Part shown: in pieces, positions 24,366 through 33,397 of the stretch
How positions within the stretch are numbered: position 1 is the stretch's first letter
Layout of the letters: the number at the start of each line of letters is the position of its first letter
Source of the DNA: JAICMB01 sp035295125
GTDB taxonomy: Bacteria; Acidobacteriota; Terriglobia; Bryobacterales; Bryobacteraceae
Assembly (NCBI GenBank): GCA_035295125.1
Contig: DATGJP010000062.1
Span: forward strand, 1 to 64,000
DNA length: 64,000 bases
Direction of reading: 5' to 3'
Notes under the pieces: generated by a model
What the model saw: the letters and a program-made list of their open reading frames with translations, nothing else
The model's database searches: none
What the model was told of the DNA's origin: nothing
Program-made: the position numbers and the translations under genes

Positions 24366-24691
24366 AGAGATCTTGCACGAACCGGGCGGACACACAAGAG
24401 AACCGCACTCAATCGAGATGTGAGCGAATACTACGCTTCGATCTCGGACGAAGATGTAAGAGAGCCGGCGGCGTGGGCGAGTTGCATTGTCTCAATCCGC
24501 CGATGCCCTCCATCTCGAGGAGTCCCTTACGAGGTGAGACTTGGCTCGTCCAATTACCGACCGATCCTCCTGACAAATTTCATTCACCGATAGTCGCCCT
24601 CTACGCCAACTGTCGGACCGCCGCGTTTGTGAGATCGCCAGGAAAGTAACATCGCGATGGGTTGTATCGATTGAGCAGCAGGCGTCCTGCC
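24366..24691. other. Intergenic stretch between convergent genes
   Basis: 326 bp between the convergent glcF and MFS genes. A 95-codon plus-strand frame at 24362-24649 overlaps the glcF stop and has an unlikely composition; I do not support it. A weak hairpin GCAGGCGTCCTGC lies at about 24676 and resembles a decayed REP-A core. No terminator with a T run was seen. Confidence 0.4.
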
Positions 24692-26050
24692 TTACGTGAC
24701 GTTGGCTTCCGGGGTTTGCAGTTCGCTGGCCTGCTGGACTCCCAGCGCCGCTTCGGGAAGAATGCCGAGTCGTACGTAAACGGGTCGTAGAACGGCGCGT
24801 ATGCTTTTCAAGCGGCCGGCGAACCACGCTGAGCCCGCCAGGCAGGCAACGCCGCTCGCTACCAGTGTCCAGCGGGTTCCGACCTGGGCTGCGAGTGTTC
24901 CCGCCATGAGGCTGCCGAACGGCGCCATGCCCTGGAAAGCCATCGAGTAGAATGACATGACGCGGCCGCGCTGGTGATCGTCGACCATGGTCTGCAGAAT
25001 CGTGTTGCTCGAAGCCATGTGCTGCATCATGGCAAATCCGATCACCGGCAGAAGGATCAGCGATAGCCAGAGGTGAGTGGACCAACCGAAGGCGATGAGC
25101 GCGGCTCCGAACAAAGCGGAACAGATCACGATGCGTTTACCGAGACCGAGGACGGTACGGCGCATTGCCAGGGTGAGCGCGCCCGCAAGAGCGCCAAGCC
25201 CGGTGGCAGCCATCAGCAGGCCCAGTATGCCCGGGCCGCCATGGAGGATCTTCGAGGCGATTACCGGCATCAGCACGGTGTAAGGCATGCCGGCAAAGCT
25301 GACCACTGCCAGCAGCAACAGGATCGAACGGATGGGGACCGACCGGGAGACGTAAGTCCAGCCCTCGTGGAGTTGTTCGAGCACATTGCGTTTCCCATGA
25401 TGCGGCATCCGACGCGCAATGCGCATGAGAAGCAGCGAAATGATGACCGCGATGTAGCTAATGCCGTCGATCATGAAGCACCAGGCCTCGCCGACGGCAG
25501 CAATGACGACGCCTGCGAGGGCGGGGCCAACCAGGCGGGCTGCATTCACCATCGATGAATTGAGGGCGATGGCATTGCCCAGGTCCTCGCGCTGGTCCAC
25601 CATTTCGATGACGAATGCCTGTCGCGCGGGCATGTCGAAGGCGTTCACGATGCCTTGGAAGAGGGCCAGCAGGACGATGTGCCACACGGTAATCACGCCG
25701 GCGAGCGCCAGCGCGGCGACAGCGAAAGACTGAACCATAGAAAGAATCTGCGTCACGACCAGGGTGCGGTGACGATTCCAGCGGTCGACCAGGACGCCGG
25801 CAATAGGGCCGAGGAAGAACGCGGGCGCCTGCCCCACAAAGCTGACGGTTCCCAGCAGCACGGCGGAACCTGTGAGGCGGTAAACCAGCCAGCCGATGGC
25901 TATGCGCGTCATCCAGGTTCCGATGAGGGAAATGCTCTGCCCGCTGAAGAATAGACGATAGTTTCGGGAGCGCAGGGCGCGCACCACGAAGGTCCAATTA
26001 CTCACGCCGGTTAGACGCGATGGATTGCGCGGTTGGGACAGTTGCCCCAC
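24692..26050 (-). CDS. MFS transporter, EntS/macrolide-exporter type
   Basis: 452 residues, 12 predicted membrane helices. The start block FVVRALRSRNYRLFFSGQS and the loop-2-3 signature GVLVDRWNRHRTLVV identify the MFS_3 (EntS-like) exporter group. Central helices include FVGQAPAFFLGPIAGV and AGMPYTVLMPVIASKILHGG. These proteins export siderophores or small hydrophobic compounds; the substrate is not inferable. A GTG at 26005 is an alternative start 15 residues in. The stop is 20 nt upstream on the plus coordinate of the CocE gene stop, so it lies just downstream of that gene. Confidence 0.9.
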   Translation of the reverse strand: MGQLSQPRNPSRLTGVSNWTFVVRALRSRNYRLFFSGQSISLIGTWMTRIAIGWLVYRLTGSAVLLGTVSFVGQAPAFFLGPIAGVLVDRWNRHRTLVVTQILSMVQSFAVAALALAGVITVWHIVLLALFQGIVNAFDMPARQAFVIEMVDQREDLGNAIALNSSMVNAARLVGPALAGVVIAAVGEAWCFMIDGISYIAVIISLLLMRIARRMPHHGKRNVLEQLHEGWTYVSRSVPIRSILLLLAVVSFAGMPYTVLMPVIASKILHGGPGILGLLMAATGLGALAGALTLAMRRTVLGLGKRIVICSALFGAALIAFGWSTHLWLSLILLPVIGFAMMQHMASSNTILQTMVDDHQRGRVMSFYSMAFQGMAPFGSLMAGTLAAQVGTRWTLVASGVACLAGSAWFAGRLKSIRAVLRPVYVRLGILPEAALGVQQASELQTPEANVT

Positions 26051-26069
26051 TACGCGCTTTACACCTCGT

Positions 26070-28403
26070 TCACGGAATCACCGGAAGCAGCACGTGGGAG
26101 GGGTGCTCGCGATCGTGATAAATCACCTGCTCTGCGCTGACATATTCCGTTTCAACCTCGTTATGCCCGCCTGTGTTCAGGTTGCGCGAAAACAGCGGAA
26201 AAGCCGCGCTCGCAATTTCGACCCGAAGGCGCGCCCCCGGCGGCACGCAAATCCCCGTCTGCCAGAGATCGATCCGATATTCGTAAATTTCGCCCGGCGC
26301 CAATAGTTCCGGAACGGTTAGCGAATTCCGAAAACGCCCCCGGAGACGGCCTTGCGTCAACTGGAATATCTTCCCCTCGCCGTCCACTTCCGACAGCGTG
26401 ACAAACCAATCCGTATCGCGGGCCGACGAAGACGCATACAATACCGCCGATAGGGGACCCGCGAATGTAATAGGCTGCGTCAACGGCTCCGTCTGGTAGA
26501 CGAGGATATCGCTCCGCTCCGCTGCCAGGCGCACATGCTGCTCCCGCGCCTCCTGCTTCCGTTCCTCGGCGGTACGTACCCGTTTTTCGTTCTCCTCCGA
26601 TTCCTGATAGAACTGCAGCGCTGGAGTTGGGTCGCCGGGATCGTACCTGTATCGGTCCGGCGGCAACCCGTCGGCAGGAGCTTCAAACGACAGCGTCCCG
26701 CATTCTGCCAGGTACAGTTTCTCGAATCGAGTATTTTCGAGCGGGTAGCTCTGCCCCTGGCGCCACTCATTCGCCCCCATCACAAACACGCTCACCAGTG
26801 GCTCGACCGCTACGCCGTTATCGAGTCCTCGCAGCCAGTAATCGAACCACCGCAGATAATCCTGCTGCAGATCGATGATCGCGTTCTCGCCGAAATCGCG
26901 CTCGCCGATCAGGCGGGTCGCCGTGTCGGTATGTCCCCATGGCCCAAGCGTCAGCTTCTGGTTCGCATGCCCGTGACTCACCATTCGCAGGTAATTCAGC
27001 TTCGTCCCAATGCCATCGCCATCGAACCACCCCGACTGGTGAAACACCGGGATGTTCACGTCTGCCAACTTGTCCAAAAACGATGATGGACCCCAATAAC
27101 TGTCGAAAGTCGGATGCCCGATCCAATTCCGCCAATAATGATTACGTTTCCCGAGAACAGCGATGTCGAGGTCGATCACCGGAAGCGACCCGAACAGCTT
27201 ACGGTACTTCTTATCCGCGATCCGGCGCAGTGCCGCGCCGGTCACGTCGGAACATGCCTCGCTTTCCACGACGTCCGCCCACCACAACGACCACAGCATG
27301 AACACGCCGTACTCGTAAGGAATGTTGTAAAACGGATCGGTCGGCGAGACGTTGGGGATGATTGTTGCCAGGTGCGGCGGATGCTCCGCGGCAGCGGCCC
27401 ATTGCACAAACCCGAGATACGATCCTCCGATCATTCCCACTTTGCCATTCGAAAACGGTTGCGACGCCAGCCACTCGATGGTGTCATATCCGTCGTTCGC
27501 CTCGTGCACGAACGGTTCCCAAACACCCGGCGAACTGTACCGGCCCCTGACGTCCTGAACGGCGCAAACATAGCCGCGCCGCGCCAGGAAACGAGCCTTC
27601 AATTCATTCAGTTCTTTTTTGTACGGTGTCCGCATCAGGATCACCGGCGCGCGCTCCACCCCGACAGGCCGGTAGATGTCCGTTGCGAGTTCGATTCCGT
27701 CCCGCACGGGAACACCGACGCCGCTTTGCACCTCTACCTGCAATACAGGTGCGCGGGCCACGCGAAGGCGTTCGAATCCGACGCGTACGAACACGACATT
27801 CTGGGCCGGAATTTCCACCATGTATAAACGTCCTGTGTAATCTGCCCAGGCCCGAATGTCGATCCCCGGCAGGCCATACACAAAGCTGTTCAGCACGAGC
27901 TTTTTGCCATCGACATCGCGGACCATCTGCTCGCCAGCCTGCAGACTCAACTCCGCAGCCAGCTTGCTTTCCATGAGCACCGGAAACTTCTGAACTCCGC
28001 CCTGCTCCACGGAGTAAAGCCTGAGGGCCTGGCTGATAAGCGCCATGGAATTCCCTTCAAACAGGACCGCTCCGGCCTCTGTTTCAAAGGTTGACGTTTT
28101 CTCGGTGTTGGCGTTCTTAAAGGTATGTGTAACCGCGGTTCCGGTGCGGTTTATACATCGCGTGCCGATTGCCGACTGGAAAGTCATTTTCTGCCACCGC
28201 CCCTCGGTATCGGGGACAATTTTGGCCGACGCTTCGATCGACTGACCGGCAACCTGCATCAGGCTACGGCTTTCAAAACTCCCATCGGCCCTCCAAACCG
28301 AGTCCTGAGTTCCGAGCCGTTCCTCGTTGTAGAAGATCACAAACGTGGAGCAATCCTCGAAGCCGGCCAGCGTCGCAGGCAAACCCTTGGCCGCCGCCAT
28401 CAC
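26070..28403 (-). CDS. CocE/NonD family X-Pro dipeptidyl-peptidase-like hydrolase
   Basis: 777 residues. A ~220-residue N-terminal region of unknown fold precedes the alpha/beta-hydrolase of the CocE type (VPVRDGIELATDIYRPVG). The nucleophile motif is GMIGGSYLGF (Ser ~residue 328), and the catalytic His is in TLGPWGHTDT. The C-terminal X-Pro_C jelly-roll domain follows (TQGRLRGRFRNSLTVPELLA). No signal peptide. Such enzymes cleave esters or peptides at Pro. The gene overlaps the upstream winged-helix gene by 4 nt (ATGA), so the two are co-made. The N-terminal extension makes it longer than usual CocE (~550-600 residues). Confidence 0.9.
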   Translation of the reverse strand: MMAAAKGLPATLAGFEDCSTFVIFYNEERLGTQDSVWRADGSFESRSLMQVAGQSIEASAKIVPDTEGRWQKMTFQSAIGTRCINRTGTAVTHTFKNANTEKTSTFETEAGAVLFEGNSMALISQALRLYSVEQGGVQKFPVLMESKLAAELSLQAGEQMVRDVDGKKLVLNSFVYGLPGIDIRAWADYTGRLYMVEIPAQNVVFVRVGFERLRVARAPVLQVEVQSGVGVPVRDGIELATDIYRPVGVERAPVILMRTPYKKELNELKARFLARRGYVCAVQDVRGRYSSPGVWEPFVHEANDGYDTIEWLASQPFSNGKVGMIGGSYLGFVQWAAAAEHPPHLATIIPNVSPTDPFYNIPYEYGVFMLWSLWWADVVESEACSDVTGAALRRIADKKYRKLFGSLPVIDLDIAVLGKRNHYWRNWIGHPTFDSYWGPSSFLDKLADVNIPVFHQSGWFDGDGIGTKLNYLRMVSHGHANQKLTLGPWGHTDTATRLIGERDFGENAIIDLQQDYLRWFDYWLRGLDNGVAVEPLVSVFVMGANEWRQGQSYPLENTRFEKLYLAECGTLSFEAPADGLPPDRYRYDPGDPTPALQFYQESEENEKRVRTAEERKQEAREQHVRLAAERSDILVYQTEPLTQPITFAGPLSAVLYASSSARDTDWFVTLSEVDGEGKIFQLTQGRLRGRFRNSLTVPELLAPGEIYEYRIDLWQTGICVPPGARLRVEIASAAFPLFSRNLNTGGHNEVETEYVSAEQVIYHDREHPSHVLLPVIP

Positions 28404-28912
28404 TTCTGCCCGTCCTTCCGGTTTCGCACAATCCTTGCCGCGCCAACGATCATCTTTCCGACCTTGATGCTCTTCCCCGGGATCCCCTCCACCGCGTACC
28501 CGCCCTTGGAGGCGATCCCGAATTTCTTAGGACCTTTCGAAGCTAACTCGTAATCCGTCTCCACCTCGCCCGCATCCGCGAGCCGCCGCAGGACGGTGTG
28601 GATGGTGGCCAGTGGATTGGAATACGATTTCATGTCGAACCCCATCGCCTCCAAACGGTCGCGAATTTCCACCGCTGTCAGGGGATGTCCCGCCTCTGCC
28701 ATCAACTTCCGGATGGAATCGGTCATGCCGCCCGCCGGCGTTTCCGGCGGCGTTTCGCCAATCAGCGGCGCGATCGCGTTCATCGTCTGAATTAGCGCGC
28801 CGATCTGCTTGTCGCGTTCGCCGATCGCAACTTGCAGTTCATTCTTCTCGGCTTCGAGCTTCTCGAGTTCGGCCTTTGTGGTTTCGTATAGTGCCCTGTA
28901 GTCCAATGCCAT
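28400..28912 (-). CDS. Coiled-coil plus winged-helix (HARE/HTH-like) regulator
   Basis: 170 residues. A coiled coil (residues ~8-45: ETTKAELEKLEAEKNELQVA) precedes a winged-helix-like domain (HPLTAVEIRDRLEAMGFD, then LATIHTVLRRLADAGEVET) resembling HARE-HTH and related DNA-binding domains. The C-terminus is basic (VGKMIVGAARIVRNRKDG). It is coupled to the CocE hydrolase by a 4-nt overlap, so it may regulate that gene or act in a paired module. A palindrome lies immediately upstream, in a position suited to autoregulation. No good Shine-Dalgarno was seen. Confidence 0.72.
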   Translation of the reverse strand: MALDYRALYETTKAELEKLEAEKNELQVAIGERDKQIGALIQTMNAIAPLIGETPPETPAGGMTDSIRKLMAEAGHPLTAVEIRDRLEAMGFDMKSYSNPLATIHTVLRRLADAGEVETDYELASKGPKKFGIASKGGYAVEGIPGKSIKVGKMIVGAARIVRNRKDGQK

Positions 28913-28917
28913 TGCAC

Positions 28918-28935
28918 AGACATGATGACATGTCT
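28918..28935. promoter_or_regulatory. Palindrome in the divergent winged-helix/kinase promoter region
   Basis: AGACATG-atga-CATGTCT is a perfect inverted repeat with 7-bp arms. It begins 5 bp upstream of the winged-helix start and lies 70 bp before the divergent kinase start, so it can act on both. Being an operator for the coupled HTH protein is inference. Confidence 0.55.
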
Positions 28936-29004
28936 AACTGTAATGTGCAAGAACTATTTTGTACAGTATAAGCCGTGCTAGCCTGAAGATTACAAGTTCC
29001 ATCC

Positions 29005-31662
29005 ATGCCGTCGTGTCCCACATGCCAGTCGATGCTCGCCGACGACGCCGTCAGTTGCTCGCGCTGCGGATCGCAAGTGGGAACGCTCGCCATGAGCCAT
29101 AGTGATTCCAGTCCCTCGCGGACCCGCCCTGCAGTCGAGGCTGAAGAGGATCGCTTCTTCCCAGGAACGCTCATCGCCGAGCGGTACCGCATCATCTCGC
29201 GTATCGGCCGCGGCGGCATGGGAGAAGTCTACCGCGCCACCGATATCCGCCTGGCACAGACCGTCGCCCTCAAATTCCTGCCCGAGGCCATGGCTCACGA
29301 ACCGTCGGCGCTCGCCCGCTTCCACGCCGAGGTGCGCATCGCCCGGCAGGTGACTCATCCCAATGTCTGCCGCGTTTACGACATCGGCGAGTATCAGGGC
29401 CAGCCCTTCCTCTCGATGGAGTTCGTGGACGGTGAAAACCTCGCTTCCCTTTTGCGTCGCATCGGCCGGCTCCCCGCGGATAAGGCGGTCGAGATCGCAC
29501 GGCGGCTCTGCGCCGGTCTCGCGGCGGCGCATAACCAGGGCGTCCTCCATCGCGACCTGAAGCCCGCCAACATCATGATCGATGGCCGCGGCCAGGTCCT
29601 CATCACCGATTTCGGCCTCGCCGGCATTGCCGACGAAATACAAGGCGCGGAGGTACGCAACGGAACTCCTGCCTACATGGCTCCCGAACAGCTCAACGGC
29701 ACCGAGGTGTCGATCAAAAGCGACATTTACGCGCTGGGCCTCGTGCTGTACGAGATGTTTACCGGCAAGCGCGCCTACGAAGCCGAGACGCTCGCCGAAC
29801 TGAAGAGCAAACGCGCCCAGGCCGATCCAATCAGCATCTCAACCGTCGTTCGCGACATCGATCCGGCGGTGGAACGCGTCATTGCCACGTGTCTCGATCG
29901 CGACCCGCGCAAGCGTCCCTCATCGGCATTGGCCGTCTCCGCGGCACTGCCCGGAGGCGACCTGCTCGCCGAAGCCCTGGCCGCCGGTGAAACCCCATCG
30001 CCCGAAATGGTCGCCGCCGCAGGCTCCCAGGAAGGCATGCGGCCGTTGCCGGCCGTCGCCTGCGCCGCATTTATCGTCATCGGCTTTCTGACGGTTCTGT
30101 GGATCCACTCCGGTTTGAACGTAATCAGCTTCATCGATCTGGAGAAGCCGCCCGAAACACTTGCCGTCGAAGCCCGCGACCTCGCTCGCCGGCTAGGATT
30201 CGAGACCAAACCCAACGACCGGGCCTGGGGGATCGACTATGACTACAGTTATTTCGGGTACGTAGATAAGCATCGACCCGCGACCGGCCCGCCCATCACC
30301 TCAACGCCGTCGCCCATCACGTTCTGGTATCGCGAGAGCCCCGCCATGCTTCTCGCCGATACCGTATTCGGAACCGGAGTGGTCACCCAAAACACGCCGG
30401 AACAAACCACCGTCGGGATGTTGCGTTTGACCCTCGATCCCTACGGCCGGCTGCGCTCGCTCGAAGCAGTTACACCGCAGTATCTTCCGCAGCCCGCCGC
30501 ACAGCGGCCGCTCGACGCCGCGTCGCTGTTTGGCGCCGCCGGTCTCGATTTATCCAGCTTCAAGCCCGCCGATCCGCTGTATCGTCCGCCCACCACCGTC
30601 GACACGCGCGCCGCCTGGACAGGACCCTATCCTGGCCGTCAAGACCTCAATGCCCGCGTCGAAGCCGGCAGTCTGGCCGGCAAACCCGTTTACTTCTTCC
30701 TGGCGGGCCCCTGGACTCCAACTCCGCCCACTGGCGAACAACCAAACTCCCGCATGAACCTCGGCCAGATTCTTCAGATCGCGCTGCAGGTGGTTTCCAT
30801 AGTCGCGGGAGCCCTGCTCGCATGGCGAAATGTGCGCATGGGTCGGGGGGACCGGCAGGGCGCCTTCCGCTTAGGCGTCGTAGGCGCGACGCTCACATTC
30901 CTGAAATGGGTGTTGACCGCGCACCACGTTTCGGGACAGCTTGAACTAAGCCTGATCGATCAAGGCCTCGAAGATGCGCTGTACTTCGGCGCACAGCTCT
31001 GGATCGCGTATCTTGCCCTCGAACCCTACATCCGCAGACGCTGGCCGAGCACCATCATCACCTGGAGCCGCCTGTTCACGGGCCGCCGACGCGACCCGCT
31101 CGTGGGAAGAGACATCCTGGTCGGCCTGGCTTTCAGCGTGGTCTATAGCATGATCTTCATGCTCGCATTCCTCTACCTGCAGCAACAGGGTTCCTTGCCG
31201 GGTAGCAACGGCTCCATCAGTTCTCTGGTCGGCTATCGGCGAATGCTCGGCGATTTTGTGGGCCTGGGTGTAAATGCGGTGTGGAGCAGTTTCCGGCTGT
31301 TCCTGGTGTTCTTCCTGCTCCGCCTGGTGCTGCGCAAAGATTGGCTGGCAAGCGCTGGCATGATGATTCTCTACGGCGCCATCAACGGCCTTCGTTCCGG
31401 CGCGCCCTATGTGCTGACGCCGGCGCACGCGCTCATTTATCTGCTGGTGGTTGTGATTCTGCTGCGCTACGGAATCCTGGCGCTAATGGTTTGCATTATG
31501 ATGACAAACCTGATGCTGACGGGCGCGTTCTCGACGAATTTCTCGGCCTGGTACGGAGCATCGTCGGTGCTCGCATTGATCGTAGTGATCGGCGCTACGA
31601 TCTACGCCTTCCGTATGACCACCTCGGCTCAATCGCTGGTCGGCCGCTGGCTCGAAGCGTAG
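29005..31662 (+). CDS. Zinc-ribbon Ser/Thr protein kinase with C-terminal polytopic membrane domain
   Basis: 885 residues. Residues 1-25 are a zinc ribbon (CPTCQ...CSRCG). The kinase domain (residues ~60-315) has all key motifs: GRGGMGEVY, the Lys of VALKFLPE, HRDLKPANIM, DFGLAG and GTPAYMAPEQ. After one membrane helix (AAFIVIGFLTVLWI) comes a ~220-residue extracytoplasmic region without recognised fold, then about eight helices. Hanks-type kinases of this layout are abundant in acidobacteria. The polytopic tail could be an enzymatic or sensing module. Divergent from the winged-helix gene across a 92-bp gap. Confidence 0.93.
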   Translation: MPSCPTCQSMLADDAVSCSRCGSQVGTLAMSHSDSSPSRTRPAVEAEEDRFFPGTLIAERYRIISRIGRGGMGEVYRATDIRLAQTVALKFLPEAMAHEPSALARFHAEVRIARQVTHPNVCRVYDIGEYQGQPFLSMEFVDGENLASLLRRIGRLPADKAVEIARRLCAGLAAAHNQGVLHRDLKPANIMIDGRGQVLITDFGLAGIADEIQGAEVRNGTPAYMAPEQLNGTEVSIKSDIYALGLVLYEMFTGKRAYEAETLAELKSKRAQADPISISTVVRDIDPAVERVIATCLDRDPRKRPSSALAVSAALPGGDLLAEALAAGETPSPEMVAAAGSQEGMRPLPAVACAAFIVIGFLTVLWIHSGLNVISFIDLEKPPETLAVEARDLARRLGFETKPNDRAWGIDYDYSYFGYVDKHRPATGPPITSTPSPITFWYRESPAMLLADTVFGTGVVTQNTPEQTTVGMLRLTLDPYGRLRSLEAVTPQYLPQPAAQRPLDAASLFGAAGLDLSSFKPADPLYRPPTTVDTRAAWTGPYPGRQDLNARVEAGSLAGKPVYFFLAGPWTPTPPTGEQPNSRMNLGQILQIALQVVSIVAGALLAWRNVRMGRGDRQGAFRLGVVGATLTFLKWVLTAHHVSGQLELSLIDQGLEDALYFGAQLWIAYLALEPYIRRRWPSTIITWSRLFTGRRRDPLVGRDILVGLAFSVVYSMIFMLAFLYLQQQGSLPGSNGSISSLVGYRRMLGDFVGLGVNAVWSSFRLFLVFFLLRLVLRKDWLASAGMMILYGAINGLRSGAPYVLTPAHALIYLLVVVILLRYGILALMVCIMMTNLMLTGAFSTNFSAWYGASSVLALIVVIGATIYAFRMTTSAQSLVGRWLEA

Positions 31663-31725
31663 GTATTACATAGCCACAGGTCCCGAGCGATTCAGATTGA
31701 ACTATTTGTATCTGTGTTACCAAAG

Positions 31726-31743
31726 GCAGGCGAAACCGCCTGC
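31726..31743. repeat. REP-A palindrome copy 4
   Basis: Exact core with type-1 flank TTCATCCTTCCACA, in the gap between the kinase gene and the convergent small secreted protein. Confidence 0.9.
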
Positions 31744-31794
31744 TTCATCCTTCCACAATCTGCGCATGCGAAGTTTTCGACGCCTGAGATGCGA

Positions 31795-32112
31795 TCAGTT
31801 TCGCGGCGCCTCGGCCGACGCGCTGGCCTTCTTTGTAGCCTCGTCCATCACCGCACTGCATTCCGCGCTGACCGGCTGCGGCGTCTTCCCCAGTTGACTC
31901 ACATGCACGCTGACTGGCTTCCACTTATATCGCCAGACCTGATAAGTGCAGATTTCGAGTTGGCCGCAATGATTCAACTTCGATCGCAACTCGCGATCTG
32001 TATTCGCCGCGTCCGGCCAGAACTCGCCCTGGTTGCGAGAACCGCATTGCGGTTTGGCGGTATCCTTGGCAAAGCACAATGCGCACGCCGCGAAAATGAT
32101 AAACAAACGCAT
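31795..32112 (-). CDS. Small secreted Cys-containing protein (105 aa)
   Basis: 105 residues from the ATG at 32112, where a signal peptide begins (MRLFIIFAACALCFAKDT). The upstream frame continues to 32286 but overlaps the MFS gene and is unlikely to be used. The mature part has four Cys (QCGSRN, NHCGQLEIC, SAECSAV), which could form two disulfides in the periplasm. Family unknown. Confidence 0.7.
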   Translation of the reverse strand: MRLFIIFAACALCFAKDTAKPQCGSRNQGEFWPDAANTDRELRSKLNHCGQLEICTYQVWRYKWKPVSVHVSQLGKTPQPVSAECSAVMDEATKKASASAEAPRN

Positions 32113-32173
32113 CACACTGCCATTGTGACGGCGCACCGCCCAATGCTCCACAGTTCTGTTAGCCGGCCTAGTT

Positions 32174-33397
32174 CTACTCGTACTGGGTTTTCGTACTAGG
32201 ACCAAAGCATCGGTCAGGTAGTAGCCAATAAGTAAGACACGCGGAGAAAGGATGCATGAGTCCGGCCAACAGGAAGACGGGCGCATAGGAGAAGTGCACT
32301 ACCAGGTAACCTGTCCCGAGTTGTGCAAGCAACGACCCGAAACTTCCACCGACGCCTGTAAAACCGGTCACTGTGCCGACCTCAGAAGACCGGAACATGT
32401 CGGCGGGGAGGGTTTGAAGGTTCGCGACCCACAGCGCGTGACCGAAGGTGATGAAACAAGTGGCGGCTATCGCCAGAGCAGCCGTCGGTACGAAGGGCGC
32501 GGCAATCGCCACCGGCATGACCGCCGCTCCAAGCGCCATCACGAATTTCCGGGCACGCGGAAGCGTCCAGCCCGCGTGCATCAGCCGCCCGGATAACCAG
32601 CCGCCAAACAAATACCCGATCCCGCCGAACAGGAAAGGAATCCACGAATACTTGCCCACCATTGCGAGGTCGAAGCCGCGCTCCTTGCGAAGATACTCAG
32701 GCAGCCAGAAGACAACGAAGAAAATCACCGGGTCGGTAAAGAAGCGCGTCAGGATCAGAACCCAACACCCGCGCGCGGCGGCCAGATTCCACCACGGAGT
32801 CACAGCGGCGTGACGCTGCTCTTCCACGTGCGTCGCGGGCGTATAGTAAAACGCGAGCCACGCCGCGATCCACACCATTCCCGAAACGCCGGTGAAGATG
32901 AACGCGTAGCGCCATCCGAAGCGCAACGCGAGCGCGGCGATGACGATGGGGGCGGCCAGCGAACCCAGCGACGTACCGGCATTGAACGTACCCATGCCCA
33001 GCGCGCGGTGCCGCTCCGGAAACCACTCATTCACGGCTTTCGCCGCGCCGGGCCATGCCCCCGGCTCCGTGACGCCGAGCAGAAAACGAAAAGCGGCAAG
33101 CGACCACTTCCCCTGCGCGAATCCGTGCAGAATCTGCGCCACCGACCACCCGAACATGAAAACCGCAAAGCCTACGCGCGTTCCCATCCGATCGAGCAGA
33201 TAGCCGGAGACGGCGTACATCACGGTATAGGCGAGAAAAAACACCGAAAGGATGTCGGCGTAATCCTGCTCGTTCAGCGAAAACTCCCGGCGGATATCGA
33301 AGGAGACGATGCCGAGCGCCTGGCGATCGAGATAGTTGACTGCGGCCGCAAAACAGAGCAGCAGCCCGACCACCCACACCATGCGTGGCAGCTTCAT
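32174..33397 (-). CDS. MFS transporter, ACS/hexuronate type
   Basis: 407 residues, 12 helices. The block AAVNYLDRQALGIVSFDIRR and YLLDRMGTRVGFAVFMFGWS identify the anion:cation symporter group that takes up hexuronates, glucarate and related sugar acids. It is the last gene of a three-gene unit with a GT-C-like membrane protein (4-nt overlap) and an IlvD/Edd dehydratase, so uptake of an aldonic or uronic acid for that dehydratase is the natural reading. Confidence 0.9.
   Translation of the reverse strand: MKLPRMVWVVGLLLCFAAAVNYLDRQALGIVSFDIRREFSLNEQDYADILSVFFLAYTVMYAVSGYLLDRMGTRVGFAVFMFGWSVAQILHGFAQGKWSLAAFRFLLGVTEPGAWPGAAKAVNEWFPERHRALGMGTFNAGTSLGSLAAPIVIAALALRFGWRYAFIFTGVSGMVWIAAWLAFYYTPATHVEEQRHAAVTPWWNLAAARGCWVLILTRFFTDPVIFFVVFWLPEYLRKERGFDLAMVGKYSWIPFLFGGIGYLFGGWLSGRLMHAGWTLPRARKFVMALGAAVMPVAIAAPFVPTAALAIAATCFITFGHALWVANLQTLPADMFRSSEVGTVTGFTGVGGSFGSLLAQLGTGYLVVHFSYAPVFLLAGLMHPFSACLTYWLLPDRCFGPSTKTQYE

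Noticed and set aside
24362..24649. A 95-residue plus-strand ORF after glcF
   Set aside because: Unlikely composition, no Shine-Dalgarno, overlaps the glcF stop; more likely spacer between convergent genes.
24660..24690. Hairpin GCAGGCGTCCTGC as a REP-A copy
   Set aside because: Only a partial stem and no flank; may be a decayed copy or chance, so not counted.
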